Part shown: piece after piece, positions 9,362-18,022 of the stretch
Layout of the letters: each line of letters starts with the position of its first letter
Position numbering within the stretch: the stretch's first letter is position 1
Assembly: GCF_001420715.1 (NCBI RefSeq)
Contig: NZ_LJJC01000006.1
Location: 136,548 to 200,547 of the forward strand
DNA from: Heyndrickxia shackletonii
GTDB lineage: Bacteria; Bacillota; Bacilli; Bacillales; Bacillaceae_C
DNA: 64,000 bases
Reading direction: 5' to 3'
Notes under the pieces: model-generated
Told to the model about the DNA's origin: nothing
Databases searched by the model: none
The model's input: only the letters and a program-made list of their open reading frames with translations
Translations under genes and position numbers: made by a program

Positions 9362-9805
9362 TTAAATAGCCCTTTTCATAAAAAATACTCCGTCTAAACC
9401 ACTTATTTGCTTCACATGTGTGGAATATTCCAGCTCTTTCGGAATAGCATTGTTTGCAATCCGTTCAAAACCCATGAATTGAAGCAGCGGGATAAAGGCC
9501 TCTTTATTTGTAATTAACATTAATGTGGGCAACTTTTTACTTTTTGCCAAGTTATACACATGTTGAAAAAGTTGGACAAGCCCCTCCTCTTTAACGGTGG
9601 AACGGATTGCAAGCGAACGAAGAACTCCAATGCCCTGAACAGGCTCAATTCCCAATACCGCTGTTATATTTCCCTCTTCATCCTCACTTAAAACAAAATA
9701 GTCTATCATTTCTTTTATTCCATCACAGTTTAGCTTAGCATCCGTTAAAAAAGAAATGATTTTATCCACATCCATACTTTCTGCTTGACGTATAATTTCT
9801 ACCAT
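9362..9805 (-). CDS. ywlB: GNAT-family N-acetyltransferase YwlB
   Basis: 147 aa, a single GNAT domain. LRSLAIRSTVKEEGLVQLFQHV (about 64-85) matches beta4 and the acetyl-CoA pyrophosphate loop region, although the usual Q/R-x-x-G-x-G/A is degenerate. LQFMGFERI (about 109-117) is the typical C-terminal GNAT strand-helix. Substrate unknown; arsenic-resistance ArsN-like proteins are similar. The ATG at 9805 is preceded by AGGAGAGGAATT. An exact DnaA box lies inside the coding region near its 5' end. Confidence 0.75.
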   Translation of the reverse strand: MVEIIRQAESMDVDKIISFLTDAKLNCDGIKEMIDYFVLSEDEEGNITAVLGIEPVQGIGVLRSLAIRSTVKEEGLVQLFQHVYNLAKSKKLPTLMLITNKEAFIPLLQFMGFERIANNAIPKELEYSTHVKQISGLDGVFFMKRAI

Positions 9806-9941
9806 TTTCTAATTCCTCTCCTAACTTATTGATAGAATCTAGTAAACTTCTATACTCCATCCATATGTGAAGAGGAATAAATTAGAACAAAATAGTGAAA
9901 ATATAAGAAAATTATCCCCAGGTTCTAATTTTATAATTTCC

Positions 9942-9979
9942 AAAACAAAAATAGGAAAGCCCACTAAGGAGCTTTCCTA
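9942..9979 (-). terminator. Terminator of spoIIR
   Basis: Minus strand TAGGAAAGC (9979-9971) and GCTTTCCTA (9960-9952) are perfect arms, followed by TTTTTGTTTTGG. The stem includes the spoIIR stop codon. Confidence 0.88.
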
Positions 9980-10747
9980 AAATATTTTTTTAAACAGTTC
10001 TACAATGAAAAACTTGACTTGTACATCATCATCTTTTTCCGCTGTAAAAACAGGGGATTTGGAATCACTTTCCGTCGTATCTGCTTGATTCTCTGTTGTG
10101 GATGAATCTGTTTTATTTTGCTTTTTCTTATCTTCTTTTACTTCAGTATCTTTATTTACTTCAGCATCCGCTTTCGGCTTTTCCTTGCTTTTTGACTTTG
10201 TCTCTATTTTGGTACGATGACTCTCATCAATCCCTGGACTTACGGCAACCCCATTTGAAAAATCCAAAAAACATAGCGGTGGATATAAGACGCACCACCA
10301 ATTTGCTCCCTCACCCTTACCAAGGGTGATTAAGATGGCTTCATATTTTCCGGCAGGATATAAATACTGTCCATATAGCTTTGTAGGAAACTGAACACGG
10401 CTGAATTGTACTCTGACAGATTGATGGCTATTTTCCTCTTTGACTACTTTTTCAGCAATTTGTTCAAGATCTGGCAGATGAGATTTAATTACTTTACGGG
10501 CGGTCTTAATAGAATCAATGTCTTTCACCCATTTTGTAATATTTTTATTTACCTCATCTCTTACTTTTCTCTTTAATGCCTGATCCTCCGGAGTGTCGCT
10601 GTTTGCCAATATGCGCAGCCGAATTGCTTCCTTAGGAATGATAATCGTATCCTTTGCAGCAGTCTCTTGCTTCGGTATATATAAACTTAATATCGTACTA
10701 AGTGATAAAACTACTATATAAATCCATGCGATAGATTTGTTTTTCAT
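9977..10747 (-). CDS. spoIIR: Stage II sporulation protein R
   Basis: 256 aa from the ATG at 10747; a GTG at 10756 is the alternative start. An N-terminal signal segment (about 5-23) is followed by the family signature RLRILANSDTPEDQALKRKV. SpoIIR is secreted from the forespore and triggers SpoIIGA to process pro-sigma-E in the mother cell. It is longer than the roughly 224-aa B. subtilis protein because of a low-complexity Lys/Glu/Asp/Thr-rich segment (about 180-235) before the C-terminal VKFFIVELFKKIF. Confidence 0.92.
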   Translation of the reverse strand: MKNKSIAWIYIVVLSLSTILSLYIPKQETAAKDTIIIPKEAIRLRILANSDTPEDQALKRKVRDEVNKNITKWVKDIDSIKTARKVIKSHLPDLEQIAEKVVKEENSHQSVRVQFSRVQFPTKLYGQYLYPAGKYEAILITLGKGEGANWWCVLYPPLCFLDFSNGVAVSPGIDESHRTKIETKSKSKEKPKADAEVNKDTEVKEDKKKQNKTDSSTTENQADTTESDSKSPVFTAEKDDDVQVKFFIVELFKKIF

Positions 10748-10845
10748 TTTCCCCACACCATCCTTCTAAAAATAGTGTGGACAATAAGCAGGAATCTTAA
10801 ACTAGTAAACTAAAAAAATTTATATAGAATTGTTAATATTAAAGA

Positions 10846-10867
10846 ACCGGGTTACTCAGAACCCGGT
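10846..10867 (-). terminator. Hairpin across the prmC stop codon
   Basis: ACCGGGTT and AACCCGGT form an 8-bp stem that includes the prmC stop, followed on the minus strand by TCTTTAATATT. The stem is good but the T-tract poor, so termination may be partial. Confidence 0.5.
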
Positions 10868-11727
10868 ACTCTGCAAAACACCATTCGTTCTTTCCCATTT
10901 ATATCATTCACGATTTCTACCTTACTCTCGGCAAAGGTTTCCTTTAATAACTTCGCCACTTGCTCTCCTTGACCAGCTCCAATTTCAAAGCCTATTAAAG
11001 CCCTGTTATTAATGACTAATGGGAGCTCCTTCATAAAACGAATATAGAAGTCCAGCCCTTCTTCTCCTCCGAATAATGCAAGATGAGGTTCATGGTCTTT
11101 TACTACAACTGAAAGTACATCTTTGTCTCGATTTGGAATATATGGCGGATTTGATAATACAATATCTACCTTTCCTCCGCCTTCTATAAGCGGTTGGAGC
11201 AAATTTCCCTGTTTGAAGTCAATTTCCGCTTCTGCCAACCTAGCATTTTCCCTTGCCACATTTAAAGCCAAGGGAGAAATATCCGTTGCAGTGACAGATA
11301 AAAATGGACACTCAAGCTTCATGGTAACAGCAATGGCACCACTTCCAGTGCCTACATCAATCATTTTTAACTCTCTCTGCTCACCGAAATGCTTCTTGAT
11401 TCTTTGAATGGCTCCAACGACCAACTCTTCTGTTTCTGGTCTTGGTATTAGAACATGTTCATTCACTTGAAATTTCCTGCCGTAAAACTCCTCATATCCA
11501 ATGATATGCTGAATAGGTACTCCTCCAACATGCTCTTTTACTGCCTGTTCAAATTTCAACTGAATATCCTCGGGAAGCTCCATTCTCATATCTGCATAAA
11601 GTTGAGCTCGCGTTTTATTGAATAAATGGCAAAGGAGGATTTCTCCTGCATTTGCATCGCGGTCATTTTCTTGTAAAAAAGAAGAAGCCCATTTAAGGGC
11701 TTCAAACACTTTAAGGTGCCCGACCAT
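10852..11727 (-). CDS. prmC: Peptide chain release factor N5-glutamine methyltransferase
   Basis: 291 aa. Methylates the Gln of the GGQ motif in RF1 and RF2. N-terminal substrate domain (1-80), SAM-binding motif [14 protein letters not shown] (about 123-136), and catalytic NPPYIPNRD (about 191-199). The start ATG overlaps the prfA stop by one base (TAATG), with GGAGG inside the prfA end, so it is translationally coupled to its substrate gene. Confidence 0.96.
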   Translation of the reverse strand: MVGHLKVFEALKWASSFLQENDRDANAGEILLCHLFNKTRAQLYADMRMELPEDIQLKFEQAVKEHVGGVPIQHIIGYEEFYGRKFQVNEHVLIPRPETEELVVGAIQRIKKHFGEQRELKMIDVGTGSGAIAVTMKLECPFLSVTATDISPLALNVARENARLAEAEIDFKQGNLLQPLIEGGGKVDIVLSNPPYIPNRDKDVLSVVVKDHEPHLALFGGEEGLDFYIRFMKELPLVINNRALIGFEIGAGQGEQVAKLLKETFAESKVEIVNDINGKERMVFCRVPGSE

Positions 11728-12797
11728 TATTCCTCCACACTTTCTAGTTTACTGGATTGGTCTTCTAAAATTAATGCATCAATAATTTCATCAAGCTTCC
11801 CTTGAAGAATTTGGTCTAGCTTTTGAATCGTCAAACCAATACGGTGGTCTGTAACACGATTTTGCGGAAAATTGTAAGTACGAATCCGTTCAGAGCGATC
11901 TCCAGTTCCAACAGCAGATTTACGATTCGCATCGTATTCTGCTTGTGCTTCTTGCTGGAATTTATCGTAAACACGTGCTCGCAGAACCTTCATCGCTTTT
12001 TCCTTATTTTTAATTTGCGATTTTTCATCCTGACATGAAACAACTATTCCTGTAGGCAAGTGTGTCAAACGAACTGCAGACATCGTTGTATTAACACTTT
12101 GACCGCCAGGACCACTGGAAGCGAACGTATCAACGCGAATATCCTTTTCATGGATTTCCACCTCTACTTCCTCTGCTTCCGGAAGAACCGCTACTGTTGC
12201 AGTGGAAGTATGAATCCTGCCGCCTGATTCCGTTTCAGGAACACGCTGAACACGATGGGCACCATTTTCAAATTTTAATTTTGAATATGCCCCATGGCCA
12301 TTAATCATAAAAATGATTTCCTTATATCCGCCAACTCCTGTCGAACTAGCTTCAATAACCTCAATTTTCCAGCGTTGCGATTCCGCATAGCGGCTGTACA
12401 TACGATACAAGTCCCCAGCAAATAGAGCAGCTTCATCTCCTCCAGCAGCTCCGCGGATCTCCATAATAACGTTCTTGTCATCGTTAGGATCTTTTGGAAT
12501 AAGAAGAATCTTCATCCGTTCTTCAAGACTCTGAATTTGCTCCTCGAGTTCACTAATTTCTTCCTTTACCATTTCGCGCATTTCCGGATCAAGCTTATCT
12601 TCCAGCATCGCTTTAGCATCCTTATATTGCTGACTTACATCTTTATACTCTCGGTATGCTTGCACGGTTTCTTGAATATCCGATTGTTCCTTTGAATATT
12701 CTCTTAACTTTTTTGTATCATTTATAACTTCAGGGTCACTTAAAAGCTCATTTAACTTTTCATAGCGATCCTCAACTGCTTGTAATCGATCAAACAT
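11727..12797 (-). CDS. prfA: Peptide chain release factor 1
   Basis: 356 aa from the ATG at 12797, which follows AGAGGTGA; the upstream in-frame ATG at 12815 would have its SD region inside a hairpin. Decodes UAA and UAG. The peptidyl-hydrolysis GGQ is in [12 protein letters not shown] (about 226-237), and the codon-recognition PxT motif appears as VPETESG near residue 185. Coiled-coil domain 1 spans about 1-100. B. subtilis RF1 is also 356 aa and starts similarly. Confidence 0.97.
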   Translation of the reverse strand: MFDRLQAVEDRYEKLNELLSDPEVINDTKKLREYSKEQSDIQETVQAYREYKDVSQQYKDAKAMLEDKLDPEMREMVKEEISELEEQIQSLEERMKILLIPKDPNDDKNVIMEIRGAAGGDEAALFAGDLYRMYSRYAESQRWKIEVIEASSTGVGGYKEIIFMINGHGAYSKLKFENGAHRVQRVPETESGGRIHTSTATVAVLPEAEEVEVEIHEKDIRVDTFASSGPGGQSVNTTMSAVRLTHLPTGIVVSCQDEKSQIKNKEKAMKVLRARVYDKFQQEAQAEYDANRKSAVGTGDRSERIRTYNFPQNRVTDHRIGLTIQKLDQILQGKLDEIIDALILEDQSSKLESVEE

Positions 12798-12815
12798 GGC
12801 ATTCACCTCTATCAT

Positions 12816-12840
12816 ATAGCCCTAAGATGATAAGGGCTAT
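12816..12840. promoter_or_regulatory. Hairpin in the prfA leader
   Basis: ATAGCCCT (12816-12823) and AGGGCTAT (12833-12840) form a perfect 8-bp stem with a 9-base loop, about 19 bases before the prfA start. No T-tract follows on the minus strand, so it is not an ordinary terminator. Confidence 0.5.
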
Positions 12841-12911
12841 TGCTTTACGTACATATTTTTCACACTGGTACTATTATATAATACTCAGGAAATACCGTAA
12901 AGCTACTATAA

Positions 12912-13098
12912 GGAAAAGCGGAAGCGCCGCAGCTCTAGCGTACGGATTTCGTAGTCGCTCACCTCGAGATATAGGAAACACAGTGAGGTAGTTCACGAAC
13001 AAGTGAAAATAGCACTTCAAATTTTCAACTGATGTTGACTTATCGTAGGGAGGAGACGGAGAAATCCGCTAGACGATAGGCGCTGAGCCAGACAAAAA
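12912..13098 (+). repeat. R2 repeat, long copy A
   Basis: Runs from GAAAAGCGGAAGCGCC to GGCGCTGAGCCAGACA. Nested arms: GCGCC 12924-12928 with GGCGC 13079-13083; CGGATTTC 12943-12950 with GAAATCCG 13061-13068. An optional TTCACGAACAAGTGAAAATAG module sits in the middle. It accounts for most of the 328-bp spacer between prfA and the lipoprotein gene. Confidence 0.85.
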
Positions 13099-13125
13099 TA
13101 AATATATACTCTTTTCATCCCTACA

Positions 13126-13524
13126 TTATTTTTCTTCCAGCTTCACATTTATTTTATACTGCGGGAGTGCATTTTTTAGGTTTTTATGCACTTCTGCTTC
13201 TCTTCTCATTCTTTCATGTACACCCATTCGGTTTCTTGTATGGGCTGTAACCCACATATTATTTCCGTTTATAGAGACAGAAACGAGTTTATACTCTTTA
13301 TAAGATCTAATAATCTTTTTGGCGATATTTATTTCTGTGCCTACTGTTTCCGTTTGACCCGTTAAATCTACCTTTTGCTGACTTTTGTTTGGCGACTCCG
13401 TGCTTAATCGTTGATATTTCACTTGGTCCGTTCCATTATTTTCAGCTTTCTTTTCTTTATGCGGGAAGCTGCATCCAACAAGTATCAATAAACATAATAC
13501 AAAGCATATGATTGGTTTCCACAT
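13126..13524 (-). CDS. Predicted lipoprotein of unknown function
   Basis: 132 aa. N-terminal signal peptide with hydrophobic core IICFVLCLLILVGC; the lipobox LVGC places the lipidated Cys at residue 18, so it is anchored outside the membrane. Then a polar linker and a small alpha/beta domain with VSVSINGNNMWVTAHTRN, loosely resembling YhcN/YlaJ spore lipoproteins, though I do not regard that as established. The ATG follows GGAGGTG. It stands alone between prfA and tdk. Confidence 0.7.
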   Translation of the reverse strand: MWKPIICFVLCLLILVGCSFPHKEKKAENNGTDQVKYQRLSTESPNKSQQKVDLTGQTETVGTEINIAKKIIRSYKEYKLVSVSINGNNMWVTAHTRNRMGVHERMRREAEVHKNLKNALPQYKINVKLEEK

Positions 13525-13603
13525 AAAAAAACACCTCCATATGCTTATTATGAAAACTTATTTATAAATTATCCGAAACTGTAGCAAGTAAAAACAATTA
13601 CTT

Positions 13604-13629
13604 TAGCCTATAGACGCTGAAGCTAGACC
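13604..13629 (+). repeat. R2 3'-end fragment
   Basis: TAGCCTATAGACGCTGAAGCTAGACC matches the terminal GATAGGCGCTGGAGCTAGACA of full R2 copies, in the lipoprotein-tdk spacer. Confidence 0.5.
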
Positions 13630-13680
13630 TTGATTTTTTTGCAAAAATAGTTATCAACAGTGATAAATTTTCTAAAGTAC

Positions 13681-13713
13681 AAAAAAACTAAACCTGACTA
13701 GTAGGTTTAGTTT
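13681..13713 (-). terminator. Terminator of tdk
   Basis: Minus strand AAACTAAACCT (13713-13703), loop ACTAGTC, AGGTTTAGTTT (13695-13685), then TTTT. It contains the tdk stop. Confidence 0.9.
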
Positions 13714-14324
13714 GTTTTCACCATTTGTTCTATTTGAATGCTCTTTCCAGATGGTACTTCATGATGATGACGGCAGCGAGCTTCATATGCCTCCGATGCG
13801 CCAACTAAGATAACAGGGTCTTCATAACAAGCTGGATTGCCGTTAATTAATCTTTGTGTCCTACTTGCAGGGGAGCCGCAAATAGTACAAACTGCTTGTA
13901 ACTTTGTTACTTGTTCAGCTATAGACATTAATTGTGGCATTGGTCCAAAAGGCTCTCCGCGAAAATCTTGATCAAGACCGGCCAGAATTACACGATGCCC
14001 TTTATTTGCCAACGCTTGTACCACTTCAATAATTTCATGATCAAAAAATTGTGCCTCATCAATTGCAATAACATCAACTTTTTCCTGAATAAAGTTAAAA
14101 ATATCCTTAGCCACTTCAATCGGATGGGCAATAACTGATGTCCCATTATGTGATACAACCGATTCTTCACTATAACGATTGTCTATTTTCGGCTTAAAAA
14201 CAAGGATCTCTTGTTTTGCAAATTGTGCGCGACGAATGCGTCTAATCAATTCTTCCGATTTACCAGAAAACATACTTCCGCAAATGACCTCAATCCAGCC
14301 AGAATGATGATTCAAAATATACAT
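13707..14324 (-). CDS. tdk: Thymidine kinase
   Basis: 205 aa, type II thymidine kinase (dTMP salvage). Walker [15 protein letters not shown] (residues 17-30), Walker B-like [10 protein letters not shown] (about 85-94), then lasso-domain zinc ligands in [15 protein letters not shown] and the late CRHHH. The ATG at 14324 has GGGGAGG upstream at a slightly long spacing. Between the lipoprotein gene and rpmE, as in Bacillus. Confidence 0.96.
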   Translation of the reverse strand: MYILNHHSGWIEVICGSMFSGKSEELIRRIRRAQFAKQEILVFKPKIDNRYSEESVVSHNGTSVIAHPIEVAKDIFNFIQEKVDVIAIDEAQFFDHEIIEVVQALANKGHRVILAGLDQDFRGEPFGPMPQLMSIAEQVTKLQAVCTICGSPASRTQRLINGNPACYEDPVILVGASEAYEARCRHHHEVPSGKSIQIEQMVKTN

Positions 14325-14388
14325 TTTTTCCGTTCATCCTCCCCTGATCTATCTAATTATCGTCCATTATATTAAAAATACGCGAAAT

Positions 14389-14420
14389 AAAAAACAGGCA
14401 AGCATTCTTGCCTGTTTTTT
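14389..14420. terminator. Terminator after rpmE, upstream of tdk
   Basis: AAAAACAGGCAAG and CTTGCCTGTTTTT are perfect 13-bp arms around a 4-base loop. Together with the A/T flanks this gives a strong, potentially bidirectional terminator. Confidence 0.93.
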
Positions 14421-14459
14421 AACTTATTCAGCTTCATGCATATAGCATTTAAGCTTTTC

Positions 14460-14660
14460 TTATTTAAGACCGTATTTTTTATTGAAGCGGTCAACACGTC
14501 CATCTGCAGAAGCAAATTTTTGACGTCCAGTATAGAATGGATGGCATTCAGAGCATACCTCTACGCGGATTTCGCTCTTAACTGAACCACTTTCAAATTC
14601 ATTACCACAAGCACATTTAACTAAAGCTTTTTTGTAATCAGGATGAATACCTGCTTTCAT
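14460..14660 (-). CDS. rpmE: Ribosomal protein L31 (zinc type)
   Basis: 66 aa from the ATG at 14660, 9 bases after AAAGGAG; an ATG at 14669 abuts the SD and is unlikely. Cysteines in KCACGNEFE and [10 protein letters not shown] make this the zinc-binding C+ form, consistent with housekeeping RpmE rather than the zinc-free YtiA type. Flanked by rho and tdk as in B. subtilis. Confidence 0.96.
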   Translation of the reverse strand: MKAGIHPDYKKALVKCACGNEFESGSVKSEIRVEVCSECHPFYTGRQKFASADGRVDRFNKKYGLK

Positions 14661-14712
14661 TCTTTTCATCTCCTTTGCCCTGAATCATTTCGAGACAGAG
14701 TTATATATTCCT

Positions 14713-14730
14713 TTGCGGGATTTCCGCAAG
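14713..14730 (-). promoter_or_regulatory. Hairpin in the rpmE leader
   Basis: TTGCGG and CCGCAA arms (14713-14718, 14724-14729) lie between the rpmE promoter and SD. Autoregulatory L31-binding leader RNAs are known in Firmicutes; this could be one, but that is inference. Confidence 0.35.
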
Positions 14731-14753
14731 AATTCTTATAAACACATGAATTA

Positions 14754-14782
14754 ATTATAGCAAGCACTCTATTGAAATGCAA
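14754..14782 (-). promoter_or_regulatory. Sigma-A promoter of rpmE
   Basis: Minus strand TTGCAT (14782-14777), 17-base spacer, TATAAT (14759-14754). It lies about 95 bp before the rpmE start. Confidence 0.75.
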
Positions 14783-14905
14783 CTATTCAATACAATAAAT
14801 CATTTCCAATTTTCTTACATAGATATCCAGAATAATACATTGTCATGTTATCCATTCTTTGTAAAACACTAGCATCTATTAGATAGAATTCATGTATTTT
14901 TTTCT

Positions 14906-16195
14906 TTAAACTGTTCTTTTTCCGTTTCCGGAAGTGGTTCTCTTCTGTTCTACCGACAATAGATCGAAAAATTCCTGATTCGTCTTTGTTTGTCTAAGCT
15001 TACGTAAAAGCTTTTCTGCAAAATCCGGTGTGTCTGTCATCGACTTGCGGATTGCCCATAACTTGTCCAAATGGTCTTTAGGAATCAATAATTCCTCTTT
15101 ACGAGTTCCAGAACGACGAATATCAATTGCAGGGAAGATTCGTTTTTCTGCTAATGAGCGATCTAAGTGAAGCTCCATGTTTCCTGTTCCTTTGAATTCT
15201 TCGTAAATCACATCGTCCATTCTTGAACCGGTATCCACTAATGCAGTTGCTAAAATCGTTAAGCTGCCGCCCTCTTCAATATTACGTGCAGCTCCGAAAA
15301 ACCGCTTTGGTCTATGAAATGCAGCAGGGTCAATACCACCAGATAAAGTTCTTCCGCTTGGAGGAATAACTAAATTGTATGCACGAGCCAAACGGGTAAT
15401 ACTATCCATAAGTATGATAACGTCCCTCTTATGCTCTACAAGTCTCATAGCCCGTTCAAGCACTAATTCAGCTACTTTAATATGATTTTCCGGAACCTCA
15501 TCAAAGGTTGAACTAACAACTTCCGCAGCAACGGAACGTTCAATATCAGTTACTTCCTCTGGACGTTCATCGATTAATAAAACAATTAGTTCAGCCTCAG
15601 GATGGTTCTCAGTGATAGAATTGGCAATTTCTTTTAAAAGAATCGTTTTTCCTGCTTTTGGAGGTGCAACAATTAATCCACGCTGTCCAAAACCAACTGG
15701 AGCAATTAGGTCCATAATTCTCGTAGATAGCTTTGTCGGAGTTGTTTCTAAGTTAATTTGACGATTAGGGTATAGTGGCGTCAAGGCAGGGAAGTGAACA
15801 CGTTCTTTTGCTGATTCAGGATTATCACCATTTACAGCCTCCACATGTAATAATCCGTAATAGCGTTCATTTTCTTTTGGAGGACGAACTTTTCCAGATA
15901 CTTTATCCCCGTTACGCAAATCAAACCTACGAATTTGTGATGCTGAAATGTAAATATCCTCTGAGCTTGGGGAGTAGTTGATCGGTCTAAGAAATCCAAA
16001 TCCTTCCGATTGGATAATTTCCAAAACACCTTCCATGAAAAAGTAACCTTCTTGCTCAGCCCTAGCTTTTAATATAGCAAAAATAAGCTCTTTCTTTGTC
16101 AATTTGCTATAATAAGAAATTTTATATTCACGAGCTAAAGAATATAGCTCTTTTAATGTCATATTCTCAAGACTTGTAATTGATAAACCTTCCAT
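14906..16195 (-). CDS. rho: Transcription termination factor Rho
   Basis: 429 aa. N-terminal helical region (1-50), cold-shock-like RNA-binding domain with GFGFLRP (about 65-71), then the RecA-type ATPase with Walker [10 protein letters not shown] (about 176-184), Walker [16 protein letters not shown] (about 255-269) and the Q/R loops. Hexameric ATP-dependent terminator. The SD before the ATG at 16195 is weak (GTGTGGTG), which fits low, autoregulated expression as known for B. subtilis Rho. About 700 bp of repeat-rich DNA separates it from glpX. Confidence 0.97.
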   Translation of the reverse strand: MEGLSITSLENMTLKELYSLAREYKISYYSKLTKKELIFAILKARAEQEGYFFMEGVLEIIQSEGFGFLRPINYSPSSEDIYISASQIRRFDLRNGDKVSGKVRPPKENERYYGLLHVEAVNGDNPESAKERVHFPALTPLYPNRQINLETTPTKLSTRIMDLIAPVGFGQRGLIVAPPKAGKTILLKEIANSITENHPEAELIVLLIDERPEEVTDIERSVAAEVVSSTFDEVPENHIKVAELVLERAMRLVEHKRDVIILMDSITRLARAYNLVIPPSGRTLSGGIDPAAFHRPKRFFGAARNIEEGGSLTILATALVDTGSRMDDVIYEEFKGTGNMELHLDRSLAEKRIFPAIDIRRSGTRKEELLIPKDHLDKLWAIRKSMTDTPDFAEKLLRKLRQTKTNQEFFDLLSVEQKRTTSGNGKRTV

Positions 16196-16327
16196 ATATA
16201 CACCACACTTTTATATTTTTTGAAATTTTTGTTGGTAGGAATAAATCTTTATCGCATTGTTAGAAGAGACTGAATATTAAGAAGTTTATGAAGTGCATAA
16301 ATTGATTTCTTACTATTTCATTTTAAC

Positions 16328-16490
16328 AAAGACTCTTTTCTTAAACTTTACTACTTCTTTAATCGGAAATCTATTCGATTCTTCCATTTTCCTCGGAACG
16401 GGGATAACTTAAAGAAGAGATGACCCGAAATTAAACACTTTCAGTAGGTTGAACAATGTACGAAAAGAAATAATTTTTACGAAAAAAAAT
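16328..16490. repeat. Dispersed repeat R1, copy b
   Basis: Starts AAAGACTCTTTTCTTAAAC, contains AAGAAGAGATGACCCGAAA and ends TTTTTACGAAAA; aligned to copies at 2394 and 58527. Part of the 709-bp rho-glpX spacer. Confidence 0.55.
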
Positions 16491-16540
16491 TTTAAAACAA
16501 TATCTATTTTAACCATATTTATCGAAAAGAATCAATATGA

Positions 16541-16680
16541 AAGGCTCTTTTCTTAAACTTTAATGCATTAGAATCTAAAATCTTCTAAATTTATTTAATT
16601 AGCTTGGAACTTTGTTCTTGTTATAAAAAGATGCTCTAAAACTAATATTCATTAGGATTTTATACAAAATACGAAAACAA
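16541..16680. repeat. Dispersed repeat R1, copy c
   Basis: Starts AAGGCTCTTTTCTTAAAC, contains AAAAGATGCTCTAAAAC and ends ATACGAAAACA. The second of three R1 blocks in the rho-glpX spacer. Confidence 0.55.
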
Positions 16681-16769
16681 AAATGAAAGGAGAAACCTGA
16701 GTTGAAAATGAAAGGAATAGAGTAAAAATCCTCTCTCTAACTGGTAATTGATTTAGGCGGGAAATTTTT

Positions 16770-16800
16770 AAAGGTGGCCTCCCAATGTGAAACCACCTTT
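16770..16800. terminator. Inverted repeat in the rho-glpX spacer
   Basis: AAAGGTGG (16770-16777) and CCACCTTT (16793-16800) pair around 15 bases, about 105 bp past the glpX stop. No good T-tract follows on the minus strand, so it is at best a weak glpX terminator. Confidence 0.4.
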
Positions 16801-16816
16801 CAGATTTCACTTATAG

Positions 16817-16895
16817 TTCCTTTTCTTAAATAATGCCTGCTTTTTTATAAACCAAAACTCTTAACATTCAGAAAGGATACCCGAAACTAAGTCTG
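16817..16895. repeat. Dispersed repeat R1, fragment d
   Basis: TTCCTTTTCTTAAATAATG through GGATACCCGAAACTAAG. It ends immediately before the glpX stop. Confidence 0.45.
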
Positions 16896-16904
16896 CATTA
16901 GAAT

Positions 16905-17870
16905 TTATGGTTTGATGACAAGGTTGGGCTTTTTCTTTAAGCTATGCTGGCCCTCAATAAAACGAACAGTTCCTGATTTGGCACGCATTACGATGGAATG
17001 GGTAGACCCATAAGAACCTTTAAACTGTACACCGCGGAGTAACTCTCCATCCGTTACACCTGTAGCTGAAAAAATGGCATCATCTCCACGAACTAAATCA
17101 TTCATTCTTAAAACCTTATGAATATCTAGCCCCATGCCTTTACAACGTTCTACTTCAGTGTCATTTTGCGGAAGAAGTCTGCCTTGGATTTCACCGCCGA
17201 GACATTTCAATGCTACCGCAGCAATAACTCCTTCTGGTGCTCCACCTGAACCAAATAATATGTCTACACCTGTATGATCAAACGCAGTATTGATAGCACC
17301 AGCTACATCCCCATCATTAATCAATTTAATTCTTGCACCCGCCTCACGCAGCTGGGCAATGATATGTTCATGTCTTGGACGGTTTAATACTGTTGCCACT
17401 ACATCTTCAATATCTTTATTTTTCGCTTTTGCAACTGCTTTCAAATTATCGATAATAGGAGCATTAATATCAATTTGGCCAACCGCTTCAGGCCCAACAG
17501 CTATCTTTTCCATATACATATCTGGTGCGTGAAGTAAGTTTCCATGGTCTGCAACCGCTAATACCGCTAATGCATTCCATCCACCTGAAGCCACAATATT
17601 TGTTCCTTCTAGTGGGTCAACTGCCACATCCACACGCGGACCGTAACCGGTACCTAGTTTCTCACCAATATATAGCATTGGAGCCTCGTCCATTTCTCCT
17701 TCTCCAATGACAACTGTCCCCTTCATCGGAATTGTATCAAATACATCCCTCATCGCGCTTGTTGCTGCATCGTCAGCTTCAGGCTTTTTGCCGCGGCCCA
17801 TCCATCTTGCAGAGGCAAGTGCGGCTGCTTCTGTTACACGAACAAGTTCCATAGATAAACTTCGTTCCAT
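16905..17870 (-). CDS. glpX: Fructose-1,6-bisphosphatase class II
   Basis: 321 aa, GlpX family, for gluconeogenic FBP hydrolysis. Metal-binding motifs: [16 protein letters not shown] near residue 21, [16 protein letters not shown] near 55, and VDPLEGTN near 84; the substrate region is [11 protein letters not shown] near 205. The ATG at 17870 follows TAGGGGG. Neighbours murA, tal and fbaA are arranged as in Bacillus. Confidence 0.95.
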   Translation of the reverse strand: MERSLSMELVRVTEAAALASARWMGRGKKPEADDAATSAMRDVFDTIPMKGTVVIGEGEMDEAPMLYIGEKLGTGYGPRVDVAVDPLEGTNIVASGGWNALAVLAVADHGNLLHAPDMYMEKIAVGPEAVGQIDINAPIIDNLKAVAKAKNKDIEDVVATVLNRPRHEHIIAQLREAGARIKLINDGDVAGAINTAFDHTGVDILFGSGGAPEGVIAAVALKCLGGEIQGRLLPQNDTEVERCKGMGLDIHKVLRMNDLVRGDDAIFSATGVTDGELLRGVQFKGSYGSTHSIVMRAKSGTVRFIEGQHSLKKKPNLVIKP

Positions 17871-17903
17871 CGATTTTTCCCCCTACTACATAAAAAGATT
17901 TAT

Positions 17904-17922
17904 TATTATTATTATTATTTTT
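17904..17922. repeat. (ATT)n microsatellite upstream of glpX
   Basis: About six ATT units between the glpX SD and the rest of its leader. Slipped-strand length change here could alter promoter spacing. Confidence 0.7.
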
Positions 17923-17936
17923 AATTCGATAAATAG

Positions 17937-17988
17937 TATATCACATTCACTTATTTATTATATCACAATAATCCCTGAATGTGTTATA
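17937..17988. promoter_or_regulatory. Long inverted repeat between murA and glpX
   Basis: TATATCACATTCA (17937-17949) and TGAATGTGTTATA (17976-17988) are inverse complements with one mismatch, 26 bases apart. It could be a terminator-like hairpin after murA or a two-half-site operator for glpX. Confidence 0.45.
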
Positions 17989-18022
17989 CCATTTAACCTA
18001 AATAGTAGGGGTTAATCCATCA

